In this document: piece by piece, positions 56,043-64,000 of the stretch
Layout: the number at the start of each line of letters is the position of its first letter
Numbering within the stretch: position 1 is the stretch's first letter
Source of the DNA: Nitrosomonas ureae
GTDB taxonomy: Bacteria; Pseudomonadota; Gammaproteobacteria; Burkholderiales; Nitrosomonadaceae
Length of the DNA: 64,000 nucleotides
Direction: 5' to 3'
NCBI RefSeq assembly: GCF_900108305.1
Contig: NZ_FNUX01000001.1
Coordinates: 124,001-188,000, forward strand
The notes under the pieces: model-generated
Seen by the model: the letters and a program-made list of their open reading frames with translations, nothing else
Databases searched by the model: none
Told to the model about the DNA's origin: nothing
Translations under genes and position numbers: made by a program

Positions 56043-57377
56043 TCAGTGCGCGTGCTTTGCCGTCATGGTCTGTTCACGCACCGGCCCTAATGCCGAATAA
56101 ATGAACATCAACGCGCCGATGATAAAAAATACTCCGGCGCCCAAGCGTAGCCAGTAAAACAATTCGATTTGCGATTGCACTTGCATGTACCCCATCTCCA
56201 GTACCCGTTGCAGGTGCGTCTGCAGGACACCGGCGAATATCAACGCAAATGTAATGCCGATCATGGCCGCGTTCATCAGCCAGAAACTCCATATGTTCAG
56301 CGTTTGATTGAAAGGTTGCACCTTGCGCAATGCGGGCAGTGCGTAAGTGAAAAACGCCAGATTCAGCATCACGTAGGCGCCGTAAAAAGCCAAATGCCCG
56401 TGCGCGGCGGTCAGCTGGGTTCCATGCGTATAGAAATTGATTGATGGAAAACTATGCATCAGGCCAAGTAACCCCGCGCCGATGAAAGCCATGACCGGAC
56501 AACCCAGGCTCCAGAGAATGGCGGCTTTGTTGGGATGATCCCGGCCGCTTTTTTTGACCAGATAAAAAGCCCACAGCATCATGGCGAAAAACGGCACAAC
56601 TTCCAGAAAAGAAAAAATGATACCGATCCAGTGCCAGTACTCCGGCGCTCCGATCCAATAATAGTGATGACCGGTGCCCAGCAAGCCGCTGAATAAAGAA
56701 AATCCTACGATGACATACAGCCATTTCTCGATGACTTCACGATCGACACCGGTCAGTTTAATCAGCAGGAACGCCAGCATGGCCGCCATAATGAGCTCCC
56801 ATACGCCTTCCACCCATACATGCACCACCCACCACCAGTACAATTTATCGACAGCGAGATTATCGGGATTATAAAACGCAAACATGAAGAAAATGGCCGC
56901 GCCCCATAAACCCAGCAACAACACAATAGACACTACCGTTTTGCGGCCTTTGAGCACGGTCATGGTGACATTGTAAATAAATATCAGAAAGGCAACGGCC
57001 ATCAAGATCTTGACCCAGAAAGGCTGCTCCAGAAATTCCCGCCCTTCGTGTACGCCCGAAAGATAACTACCGACGGCAGCCAGCGCGGCGAAAACAAAAA
57101 TACCCAGTTGCAGCCAGGCCAGTTTAGGACTATGAATCTCGCGCTCACTTTCTTCCGGAATCAAAAAATAACTGGCACCAAAATAGCCGAGCAGCAACCA
57201 AACCAACAGTGCATTGGTATGAATCATGCGGATGATATGAAAAGGCACCGATTCAGACAGGAAGTTAGGAAACACGTAGACGGTACCCGCCAGGAGGCCA
57301 GCCAAAATCTGAATCAGAAATAAAGCAAGTGCAGCGATAAAGTAGGGAAAAGCAAGTGCCTGCGTATGATATTTCAT
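56043..57377 (-). CDS. norB: Nitric oxide reductase large subunit NorB
   Basis: A 444-residue, 12-helix membrane protein of the haem-copper oxidase superfamily, the cNor catalytic subunit: 2 NO + 2 e- + 2 H+ to N2O. Haem and FeB histidines appear in IRMIHTNALLVWLL, VVHVWVEGVWELIM, LGTGHHYYWIG and AAHGHLAFYGAY. The Glu in HVWVEGVWE is the conserved one near the binuclear centre. In ammonia oxidisers it removes NO formed during nitrifier denitrification. Confidence 0.97.
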   Translation of the reverse strand: MKYHTQALAFPYFIAALALFLIQILAGLLAGTVYVFPNFLSESVPFHIIRMIHTNALLVWLLLGYFGASYFLIPEESEREIHSPKLAWLQLGIFVFAALAAVGSYLSGVHEGREFLEQPFWVKILMAVAFLIFIYNVTMTVLKGRKTVVSIVLLLGLWGAAIFFMFAFYNPDNLAVDKLYWWWVVHVWVEGVWELIMAAMLAFLLIKLTGVDREVIEKWLYVIVGFSLFSGLLGTGHHYYWIGAPEYWHWIGIIFSFLEVVPFFAMMLWAFYLVKKSGRDHPNKAAILWSLGCPVMAFIGAGLLGLMHSFPSINFYTHGTQLTAAHGHLAFYGAYVMLNLAFFTYALPALRKVQPFNQTLNIWSFWLMNAAMIGITFALIFAGVLQTHLQRVLEMGYMQVQSQIELFYWLRLGAGVFFIIGALMFIYSALGPVREQTMTAKHAH

Positions 57378-57444
57378 TGCCGTGCCTCCATTGAAACGTC
57401 TTGATCAATAAATTCGCCAGAAACTTGTCCGAAAAATTGGACGA

Positions 57445-57897
57445 CTAGCCAGAAATTCCGGGAGGCCAGCCAAGCGTATTGATGCGACTGGTCCATTCAA
57501 GAAAATCCACGAGGTCGTCGAGTTCCTGTTCCGATAAGTTGAACTGAGGCATTTGCCGCCGGCCTTCCACGCCGGTCGGTTGAGCGCGCATCCAGGCTTT
57601 TAGTCCGGCGCGCGCGCCTTCCGGGCTTTGGTTGCCGCCGTAGCGAATCCAGACATTGCCCAGTTCCGGCGCAAAATATGCACCCTCACCAAGCAGCGAA
57701 TGACAATTGATGCAGGAATGACGTTCCCAAACATGTTTGCCACGCACTACGGATTCCGTCAGCGTGGATTCATCGGTCGCCACATTCACCATGTAAAAAT
57801 GCGTGTGAATGGTTAACGCCGCGAAAACAACCAGAAAGAAAATCGAACCGCCATAAAAAATGTTACGCGCGGCTGACTTGGTGAGATACTCGGCCAT
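57445..57897 (-). CDS. norC: Nitric oxide reductase cytochrome c subunit NorC
   Basis: A 150-residue membrane-anchored monohaem cytochrome c that feeds electrons to NorB. One N-terminal helix (IFYGGSIFFLVVFAALTI), CINCHSLLGEGAYFAPELGNV for haem c, and axial Met in RRQMPQFNLSEQE. A strong GGAGG lies 9 nt before the start. First gene of the operon. Confidence 0.96.
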   Translation of the reverse strand: MAEYLTKSAARNIFYGGSIFFLVVFAALTIHTHFYMVNVATDESTLTESVVRGKHVWERHSCINCHSLLGEGAYFAPELGNVWIRYGGNQSPEGARAGLKAWMRAQPTGVEGRRQMPQFNLSEQELDDLVDFLEWTSRINTLGWPPGISG

Positions 57898-58298
57898 GTG
57901 CGATGCCCTCCTTGATTGATATTTTCAAAACTCTTTTATCGGTCAGATATTTTGCCCATAATTATCAAATGGATATATCGCTTTTCTCGAAACCTGATTC
58001 AATTCTAGCTTAAATAACAGAAGATGGAAAGGCGCGCCTGGCGGGATAAGGTTAATAAAAGAGTTTTTCGATGGCGCACCGATACCGATATCCATCTGCT
58101 GCATGATCCATGCATAACCAAAGAAAACATACATGGAGAGTATTATCGATAGCTTGTTGCAAATATTTTTTGTCTTCTAATCCGCTGATTCGTGATTTTG
58201 ATCTCTTTTGTGCATTACCTCATCGCTTGGCCTGGTTCTGTTAGAATCAAGCCAATTAAAGCATTAATCCTTCCGTTCCTCTGAAATAAATCATCCAC
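57898..58298. promoter_or_regulatory. Divergent promoter region of norC and trmJ
   Basis: 401 nt, AT-rich. It should hold the promoters of norCBQD and trmJ. No FNR/NnrR site with the right spacing was found. The part 58142-58298 is partly duplicated at 50230-50304. Confidence 0.45.
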
Positions 58299-59024
58299 AT
58301 GAGCACATCCTTTCCGTTTGATAACATTCGCATCATCCTCAGTCACACCAGTCATCCCGGCAATATCGGCGCGACGGCACGGGCGATGAAAACAATGGGG
58401 TTGAGTTCGCTTTATTTGCTTAATCCCAAGACTTTCCCGGATAAGGAAGCGGATGCGCGGGCTGTCAGTGCGCGTGATATCCTGGAGAAAATAAAGATCT
58501 GCACTACGTTGGATGAAGCGCTGGAAAACACCGTGTTGACCGCTGCGATGACGGCGCGGCCGCGCGATCTTTCGCATGATGTTTTCAATGCGCGGCAAGG
58601 TGCGCGGGAATTATTGCGCTATGCGCGGCAACATCCCGTTGCTCTGCTGTTTGGCACGGAAACTTCCGGCCTGACGACAGCGGAAGTGAGTAAATGCCAG
58701 ATGATCATCCATATTCCCGCCAATTCCGGATTTACTTCGCTGAACCTGGCGAGCGCCGTGCAGGTAATGGCATATGAGTTACACATGGCGCTGATCGAAA
58801 ATGAAGAACCCGCAGCCCCGGTTGGGTCACCGGCCAGTTTTAATGATCTTGAATTACTCTATGCGCATCTTGAGCAAGCGATGATTGCGAGTGGTTTCCT
58901 CGATCCGCAAAAACCCAGACTGTTGATGCAGCGCATCCGTCGCTTGTTTGGCCGCGCGCGGCTGGAGAAAGAGGAAGTGCAGATTCTGCGGGGTATTTTG
59001 ACGGCTTTGGGGAAGCGCTGGTAG
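58299..59024 (+). CDS. trmJ: tRNA (cytidine/uridine-2'-O-)-methyltransferase TrmJ
   Basis: A 241-residue SPOUT-family (TrmH group 1) methyltransferase acting at position 32 of tRNAs. IRIILSHTSHPGNIGATARAM is the N-terminal motif 1, LLFGTETSGLTTAEV motif 2 and FTSLNLASAVQVMAYEL motif 3. Full length. A decayed copy of its first codons is at 50305. Confidence 0.93.
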   Translation: MSTSFPFDNIRIILSHTSHPGNIGATARAMKTMGLSSLYLLNPKTFPDKEADARAVSARDILEKIKICTTLDEALENTVLTAAMTARPRDLSHDVFNARQGARELLRYARQHPVALLFGTETSGLTTAEVSKCQMIIHIPANSGFTSLNLASAVQVMAYELHMALIENEEPAAPVGSPASFNDLELLYAHLEQAMIASGFLDPQKPRLLMQRIRRLFGRARLEKEEVQILRGILTALGKRW

Positions 59025-59050
59025 ATGCTGCAAAATTATTCAGCGTTTCC

Positions 59051-59956
<906 letters not shown>

Positions 59957-60006
59957 TCAGATAATGTTAAATAAAAACGTGTTGACCTGCCGGATCAAAC
60001 AAAGAA

Positions 60007-60513
60007 TCATCCACGAGCGATCTGCAAGAATTTTTCCTCGCGGATCAGTGCAAACAAACTCAGCTCCTGCCATAAACGACCCCCTGTATCCTGGTACGGC
60101 TTGATATCGCTTTGGGATGATTTTTTCCTGACCGTTTTAATCGGGGTGAATTCAGACAAGCTTCTGATTCCCAACATGCTGTTCACGATGAATCCGCCAT
60201 ATAGTTTATCAGCGGGTGATGCTAATAATATTCTTGATTTTTGATTGAACGGATTGGAATCTTTTCCCAGATAAGCACCTAAATCCGTAATTCCATAGAG
60301 ATTGCCACGCACATTAGCCAAACCCAGAAACCAGGGCTGCGTCAACGGGACATGAGTTAATCTGGGAATCGTTATGACTTCGCTAACCTCGGCCATAGGT
60401 ACCAGATAGCGATCCTCGCCCACAGCGACACCAAGCACCGCTGATAAGGCTTGGCTATCTTCCGTGCTCGCTCTCTTTTGATTGATCGTCCGCTGCGGTT
60501 TTTTTGCACTCAT
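60007..60513 (-). CDS. CheW-like chemotaxis/pilus scaffold protein
   Basis: A 168-residue CheW-domain protein: GVAVGEDRYLVPMAEVSEVITIPRLTHVP, then PWFLGLANVRGNLYGITDLGAYLG. It is longer than CheW in the N-terminus and is likely a PilI-type adaptor linking receptors to a histidine kinase. It stands alone; partner genes are not in the window. Confidence 0.88.
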   Translation of the reverse strand: MSAKKPQRTINQKRASTEDSQALSAVLGVAVGEDRYLVPMAEVSEVITIPRLTHVPLTQPWFLGLANVRGNLYGITDLGAYLGKDSNPFNQKSRILLASPADKLYGGFIVNSMLGIRSLSEFTPIKTVRKKSSQSDIKPYQDTGGRLWQELSLFALIREEKFLQIARG

Positions 60514-60613
60514 GCTCTCTGTTAGATCACGCTTTGGCTAATGGATTATTCGTTATCCGGTTATTTTACTGTATTATCAGGCCTGAAATTTTGAATTCTG
60601 TGGAGTTAATCAA

Positions 60614-61189
60614 ATGAAATATCTTAATTGGCACTGGTTGTCTCTTTTACTTTGTTTTCCTTTATTGACTGGCTGCCCTATGTATTCAGTGAGCACGGCT
60701 TCAGGATCGAATTCTTATATTTCAGAAGATCGCAGAACCAGCGGTATTTTTATTGAGGATGAAGGCATTGAACTCAAAACTTCGCGACGCATCCATCAAC
60801 AATTCGGCAACAGCGTCCATATCAATGTGACCAGCTATAACCGTATTGTGCTATTAACCGGGGAAGCGCCTACAGAAACCGTCAAGACAGATATTGAAAG
60901 ACTGGTCATGGGCGTCGATAATGTACGCCGGATCCACAACGAAATCGCCATCGCAGCTAACACTGCATTGTCATCCCGCAGCAGTGACACACTGCTGACC
61001 TCTAAAGTAAAAGCGCGTTTCCTGGCCGAACGTAAGTTCCAGATCAATCACGTCAAAATCGTTACTGAAAATGGTGTCGTATATTTGCTGGGAATGGTAA
61101 CACGAGAAGAAGGCGATAATGCAGCTCAGATTGCCAGTCTTACTTCAGGCGTGCGCAAGGTCGTTAAGGCATTCGAATATCTTAATTAA
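60614..61189 (+). CDS. BON-domain outer-membrane lipoprotein (DolP/YraP-like)
   Basis: A 191-residue lipoprotein with lipobox LLTGC (Cys at about residue 21) and two BON domains: SVHINVTSYNRIVLLTGEAP and INHVKIVTENGVVYLLGMVT. DolP binds anionic phospholipids at the septum and keeps the outer membrane intact. The RBS (GGAG) lies before the ATG. Followed 23 nt later by a dehydrogenase gene. Confidence 0.9.
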   Translation: MKYLNWHWLSLLLCFPLLTGCPMYSVSTASGSNSYISEDRRTSGIFIEDEGIELKTSRRIHQQFGNSVHINVTSYNRIVLLTGEAPTETVKTDIERLVMGVDNVRRIHNEIAIAANTALSSRSSDTLLTSKVKARFLAERKFQINHVKIVTENGVVYLLGMVTREEGDNAAQIASLTSGVRKVVKAFEYLN

Positions 61190-61212
61190 TTCTTTCAAGT
61201 TAATTTTTTCCC

Positions 61213-62589
61213 ATGCTGCCGGCTAATTTGTTCACCGAACTGCAGCGCACATTCCCGCCCGATCGTTTTTATACTGATCCGGTGGATTGTTACTCGTATG
61301 CTTATGACAACAGCCGCAAGATCTTTCCCCCGGATGCTGTACTGTTCCCTTTAACCACGGAAGAAGTGCATCAGATCGTCTCATTGTGCAATCAATATCA
61401 TGTTCCACTGATTCCCCGTGGCCGAGGTACTGGCACAGCAGGCGGCAGCTTGCCTGAATTTGGTGGTATCGCCTTGTCGATGGAACGCATGCTGAACATC
61501 ATTTCGATCGATCCCGCCAATCGGATCATCGTGGCTGAACCCGGCGTGCTAAATCAAACGGTGCAGGATGCCGCCAGACCTCATGGTTTTTTCTGGCCAC
61601 CGGATCCTTCAAGCGCTCAATTTTCGAGTATTGGCGGCAATATTGCCACGAGCGCAGGCGGGCCGCATGCGGTTAAATACGGCACCACACGAGAGCATGT
61701 TTTGGGCTTGAAAGCCGTGACCGGCATGGGAAATTTGATCACTACCGGATGTTATACTACCAAAGGCGTGGTCGGTTATGATCTGACCCGGCTTTTAATT
61801 GGTTCCGAAGGAACGCTGGCTGTTATTACCGAAGCTACTTTAAAGCTCTCCGCACTGCCCAGCACTGTTGTTGGCATTACAGCGCATTTTAATGATCTCT
61901 CAAGTTGCACCCAAGCCATCGTTAATATTATGGCGTTACCGCAACTGCCAAGCGCACTGGAATTTCTTGATGCCGGGTCGCTCAATCTCATTCGCGGACG
62001 CTATCCGGATATGCTGCCGATGCATACCCATGCGATGCTGATGATTGAGGTCGATGGCTCTGACCAGGACATTTCCACTTCAATTACCGCCATCCTGGAA
62101 GCATGCCGTAGCGATGGATTGATTAGCGCTCAGCAGGCTCATGATACGGCAGCACTGTGGCAGGCACGCAAAGCCTTATCACCCTTACTGAAAGAAATTG
62201 CACCGAAAAAAATCAATGAAGATGTCGTGGTACCGGTAAGCACCTTACCGCAATTTTTGGCGGGCTTGAAAAGGCTTAGCGATCACTATCAATTACATAA
62301 TGTCAATTTTGGCCATGCAGGTAATGGCAATATTCACGTCAATCTGTTAATCAACCCTGACAATGCGGAAGAAGTATCTCGCGCTGAACGCTGTCTGGAC
62401 GAGATATTTGATTTGGTGATCAAGCTGCGCGGCACATTATCGGGCGAGCACGGTATCGGCAGCGAGAAGCGCGCTTTTGTGACAAAAGAAATTGATCGTG
62501 TAACGCTTGATCTAATGAGAAATATTAAGCAGGTATTCGACCCAAACAACATCTTGAATCCGGGAAAAATATTTCCCGCCGGGTCTTAA
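61213..62589 (+). CDS. FAD-linked glycolate/D-lactate dehydrogenase (GlcD-like)
   Basis: A 458-residue FAD-binding oxidase. The flavin region reads VPLIPRGRGTGTAGGSLPEFGGI, then PDPSSAQFSSIGGNIATSAGGP and LIGSEGTLAVITEATLKL; the C-terminal domain has NVNFGHAGNGNIHVNLL and GEHGIGSEKRAF. Glycolate or D-lactate are the likely substrates; glycolate would fit with Gph in an autotroph, but GlcE/GlcF partners are absent here. Confidence 0.88.
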   Translation: MLPANLFTELQRTFPPDRFYTDPVDCYSYAYDNSRKIFPPDAVLFPLTTEEVHQIVSLCNQYHVPLIPRGRGTGTAGGSLPEFGGIALSMERMLNIISIDPANRIIVAEPGVLNQTVQDAARPHGFFWPPDPSSAQFSSIGGNIATSAGGPHAVKYGTTREHVLGLKAVTGMGNLITTGCYTTKGVVGYDLTRLLIGSEGTLAVITEATLKLSALPSTVVGITAHFNDLSSCTQAIVNIMALPQLPSALEFLDAGSLNLIRGRYPDMLPMHTHAMLMIEVDGSDQDISTSITAILEACRSDGLISAQQAHDTAALWQARKALSPLLKEIAPKKINEDVVVPVSTLPQFLAGLKRLSDHYQLHNVNFGHAGNGNIHVNLLINPDNAEEVSRAERCLDEIFDLVIKLRGTLSGEHGIGSEKRAFVTKEIDRVTLDLMRNIKQVFDPNNILNPGKIFPAGS

Positions 62590-62604
62590 ATTAAATTCTA
62601 TTTT

Positions 62605-62660
62605 TCTACGTTTGCAATACTTACCGATTGCTTGTGTAATCGAGGTATTGCAAACGTAGA
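62605..62660. repeat. Long perfect hairpin between convergent genes
   Basis: 16-bp perfect arms, TCTACGTTTGCAATAC and its complement at 62645-62660, with an inner CGATT / AATCG pairing. It lies between the dehydrogenase and ctaB genes. No T-run follows in either direction, so it is not a standard terminator. Confidence 0.7.
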
Positions 62661-62685
62661 ATAAGCTTCTTCTTATAATACTGAT

Positions 62686-63579
62686 CTAGAAAAAGAAATA
62701 GTGATCTACCAATAACGCAACAAACAGCAGCGCTAGATAAAGGATCGAATAACGAAATGCTTCTCGTGCCAATTTATCACTATAGTTACGATAAATTTCT
62801 ATCGCGTAATACATGAAAACACCGTTTAACAAAATAGAGCTGACCAAGTAGATCAGACCGCTCATCTGCGTGATATAAGGCAAGGTAGTTACCAAACACA
62901 AGATAATTGTATACAGCACTACATGTAATTTCGTGAATTGATCGCCATGGGTTACCGGCAACATAGGCATGCCAATTGAGGCATATTCTTTTTTTCTGTA
63001 GAGTGCAAGCGCCCAAAAATGCGGTGGTGTCCAAGCAAAAATAATTAGAAACAACAGCAGTGCATCGCTGGAAATCTCTCCGGTTACTGCTGTCCATCCT
63101 AATACTGGCGGCATAGCTCCCGATGCGCCGCCAATAACAATATTCTGTGGCGTTAATGGTTTCAGGATTACAGTATAAATAATGGCATATCCCACAAATG
63201 TTCCCAATGTTAACCACATCGTGAGCTCATTAATCCAGTAATACAGAATAAAAAGCCCTGTTCCACCAACAAGTAACAAAAAGAACAAAGTTTCGGGAAC
63301 GCTTACCTTACCTTGTGGCAATGGCCTGCCTTTAGTACGCGCCATTACCGCGTCCATTTTCTGCTCTACAAGGCAATTCAAGGCAGCAGCAGCCCCCGCC
63401 ACTAACGCTATGCCTAAGGTAGCCAATAACAAGATATCGATAGGTACAGCGCCCGGAACAGCCAGAAACATCCCGATTACCGCCGTAAAAACAATCAACG
63501 ATACTACGCGTGGCTTTGTCAATCGATAAAATTGATTAATTCGCGAAGCTGTTTCATGCCAAACCATACTAGTGGCCAT
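62686..63579 (-). CDS. ctaB: Protohaem IX farnesyltransferase (haem O synthase)
   Basis: A 297-residue polytopic UbiA-family prenyltransferase that makes haem O for terminal oxidases. The Asp-rich motif is [20 protein letters not shown], with a second conserved region [20 protein letters not shown]. The frame is open to 63633, but the ATG at 63579 is chosen for the AGGAG 8 nt upstream. The Sco-like gene lies just upstream on the same strand. Confidence 0.94.
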   Translation of the reverse strand: MATSMVWHETASRINQFYRLTKPRVVSLIVFTAVIGMFLAVPGAVPIDILLLATLGIALVAGAAAALNCLVEQKMDAVMARTKGRPLPQGKVSVPETLFFLLLVGGTGLFILYYWINELTMWLTLGTFVGYAIIYTVILKPLTPQNIVIGGASGAMPPVLGWTAVTGEISSDALLLFLIIFAWTPPHFWALALYRKKEYASIGMPMLPVTHGDQFTKLHVVLYTIILCLVTTLPYITQMSGLIYLVSSILLNGVFMYYAIEIYRNYSDKLAREAFRYSILYLALLFVALLVDHYFFF

Positions 63580-63657
63580 GTCATAATCTCCTATGTTTAT
63601 TCTCAAATGTTCTTTGTTGTTGCATCGCATCATGCTGTCGCACGAAGCGCTAAATAC

Positions 63658-64000
63658 TTAATGTTCTATTTGTGAAACGTGCAACAATCGCTTCAAATCG
63701 TGCCCCATTTTGGTGCCATCAACTTTTTCAGGAAAACGCATCATTAAATTTCCCATCGGATCAATTAAATAAATATGCTTTGTTTGTGTTTCCTGAGTTT
63801 CGATATATCCGAGTATTTCGCTAACTTTTGCACTGACAAAATAAGTGCCTTCATATTGCTCTTTTAATTCATCATCAGGTTTAACATCGTCATTGATTAA
63901 CCAAAGCCGTTCAATTCGATGGCTTTGCTTTCCTTGCACCAAACGTACTTGGCGCATGAAATAAAGCTTTTCTTTACACGCCTCATCACAGTAGCCTGAA
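63658..64000 (-). CDS. Sco-like cytochrome oxidase assembly protein, 3' part
   Basis: The last ~114 residues of a gene that continues beyond the window. The visible part contains SGYCDEACKEKLYFMRQVRL, a CxxxC pair like the copper-binding site of Sco1/SenC proteins, then RIERLWLIND and TKHIYLIDPMGNLMMRF, the thioredoxin-like strand. The ATG at 63957 is internal. It precedes ctaB, as in many betaproteobacterial cox clusters. Confidence 0.75.
   Translation of the reverse strand, partial: SGYCDEACKEKLYFMRQVRLVQGKQSHRIERLWLINDDVKPDDELKEQYEGTYFVSAKVSEILGYIETQETQTKHIYLIDPMGNLMMRFPEKVDGTKMGHDLKRLLHVSQIEH

Noticed and set aside
57930-57990. Possible FNR/NnrR box upstream of norC (TTG...CAA)
   Set aside because: The spacing between the half sites is 11 nt, not the 8 expected for TTGAT-N4-ATCAA.

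Overview
The window looks like a chromosomal segment of an ammonia-oxidising betaproteobacterium of the Nitrosomonas type. This is an inference from gene content: a norCBQD nitric oxide reductase operon, a diheme cytochrome c4, a PEP-CTERM exported protein, a haem O synthase/Sco-like cytochrome oxidase assembly pair, and betaproteobacterial neighbourhoods such as rpsF-priB-rpsR-rplI-dnaB and rpe-gph-trpE. Base composition is about 45-50% GC in core genes, with islands that differ. There are no rRNA or tRNA genes, CRISPR arrays or prophage.

Layout. 1-2.8 kb: 3' part of mfd. 2.8-7.1 kb: accessory island with a nuclease-like orphan, an exported orphan, three toxin-antitoxin pairs (Unstab_antitox/ParE, RHH/RelE, VapBC) and a RAYT transposase gene framed by inverted REP palindromes. 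An exact 39-bp repeat brackets most of it. 7.2-14.4 kb: a mosaic with a truncated M20 amidohydrolase, a Stf0-like sulfotransferase, a hydroxyacid dehydrogenase whose 5' end is duplicated 1.66 kb away, fragments of two oxidoreductases, a complete glutathionyl-hydroquinone reductase and a frameshifted MmeI-like restriction-modification gene. 14.5-23.8 kb: HD-GYP phosphodiesterase, lipoprotein, dnaB, ribosomal operon, trpGDC and an HDOD protein. 24.2-31.1 kb: secreted copper-radical oxidase, PEP-CTERM protein, membrane pseudokinase, low-molecular-weight phosphatase and glutathione-dependent formaldehyde oxidation genes. 31.2-32.8 kb: YefM/YoeB, a small ORF with no standard start, and a membrane protein. 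33-41.4 kb: housekeeping genes (rdgB, rph, map, cytochrome c4, hemL, thiE, thiD, rubredoxin, gloA, an RsmI-like methylase, apaG). 41.9-47.8 kb: large phytase-like secreted protein, IS3 orfA remnant, rpe-gph-trpE. 47.9-50.0 kb: a two-gene cassette (TIR/DUF4062-like protein plus TPR protein) sharing a short glycine-rich motif. 50.2-53.0 kb: a decayed copy of the trmJ 5' region, then a complete IS21-family element with an 8-bp target duplication. 53.2-57.9 kb: norCBQD. 58.3-64 kb: trmJ, argB, cheW-like, a BON lipoprotein, a GlcD-like oxidase, ctaB and the 3' part of a Sco-like gene.

The best candidate for an undescribed system is the pair at 47,894-50,039. The first protein has a small alpha/beta effector-like domain and ends in a motif that recurs at the very start of the second, a coiled-coil/TPR protein. 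That arrangement resembles adjacent-gene signalling by homotypic motifs in bacterial conflict systems. Other points of interest are the TA/RAYT island, the duplicated hprA and trmJ 5' ends (traces of past rearrangement), the pseudokinase with all three catalytic signatures changed, and the bacterial copper-radical oxidase with all its metal and radical ligands.
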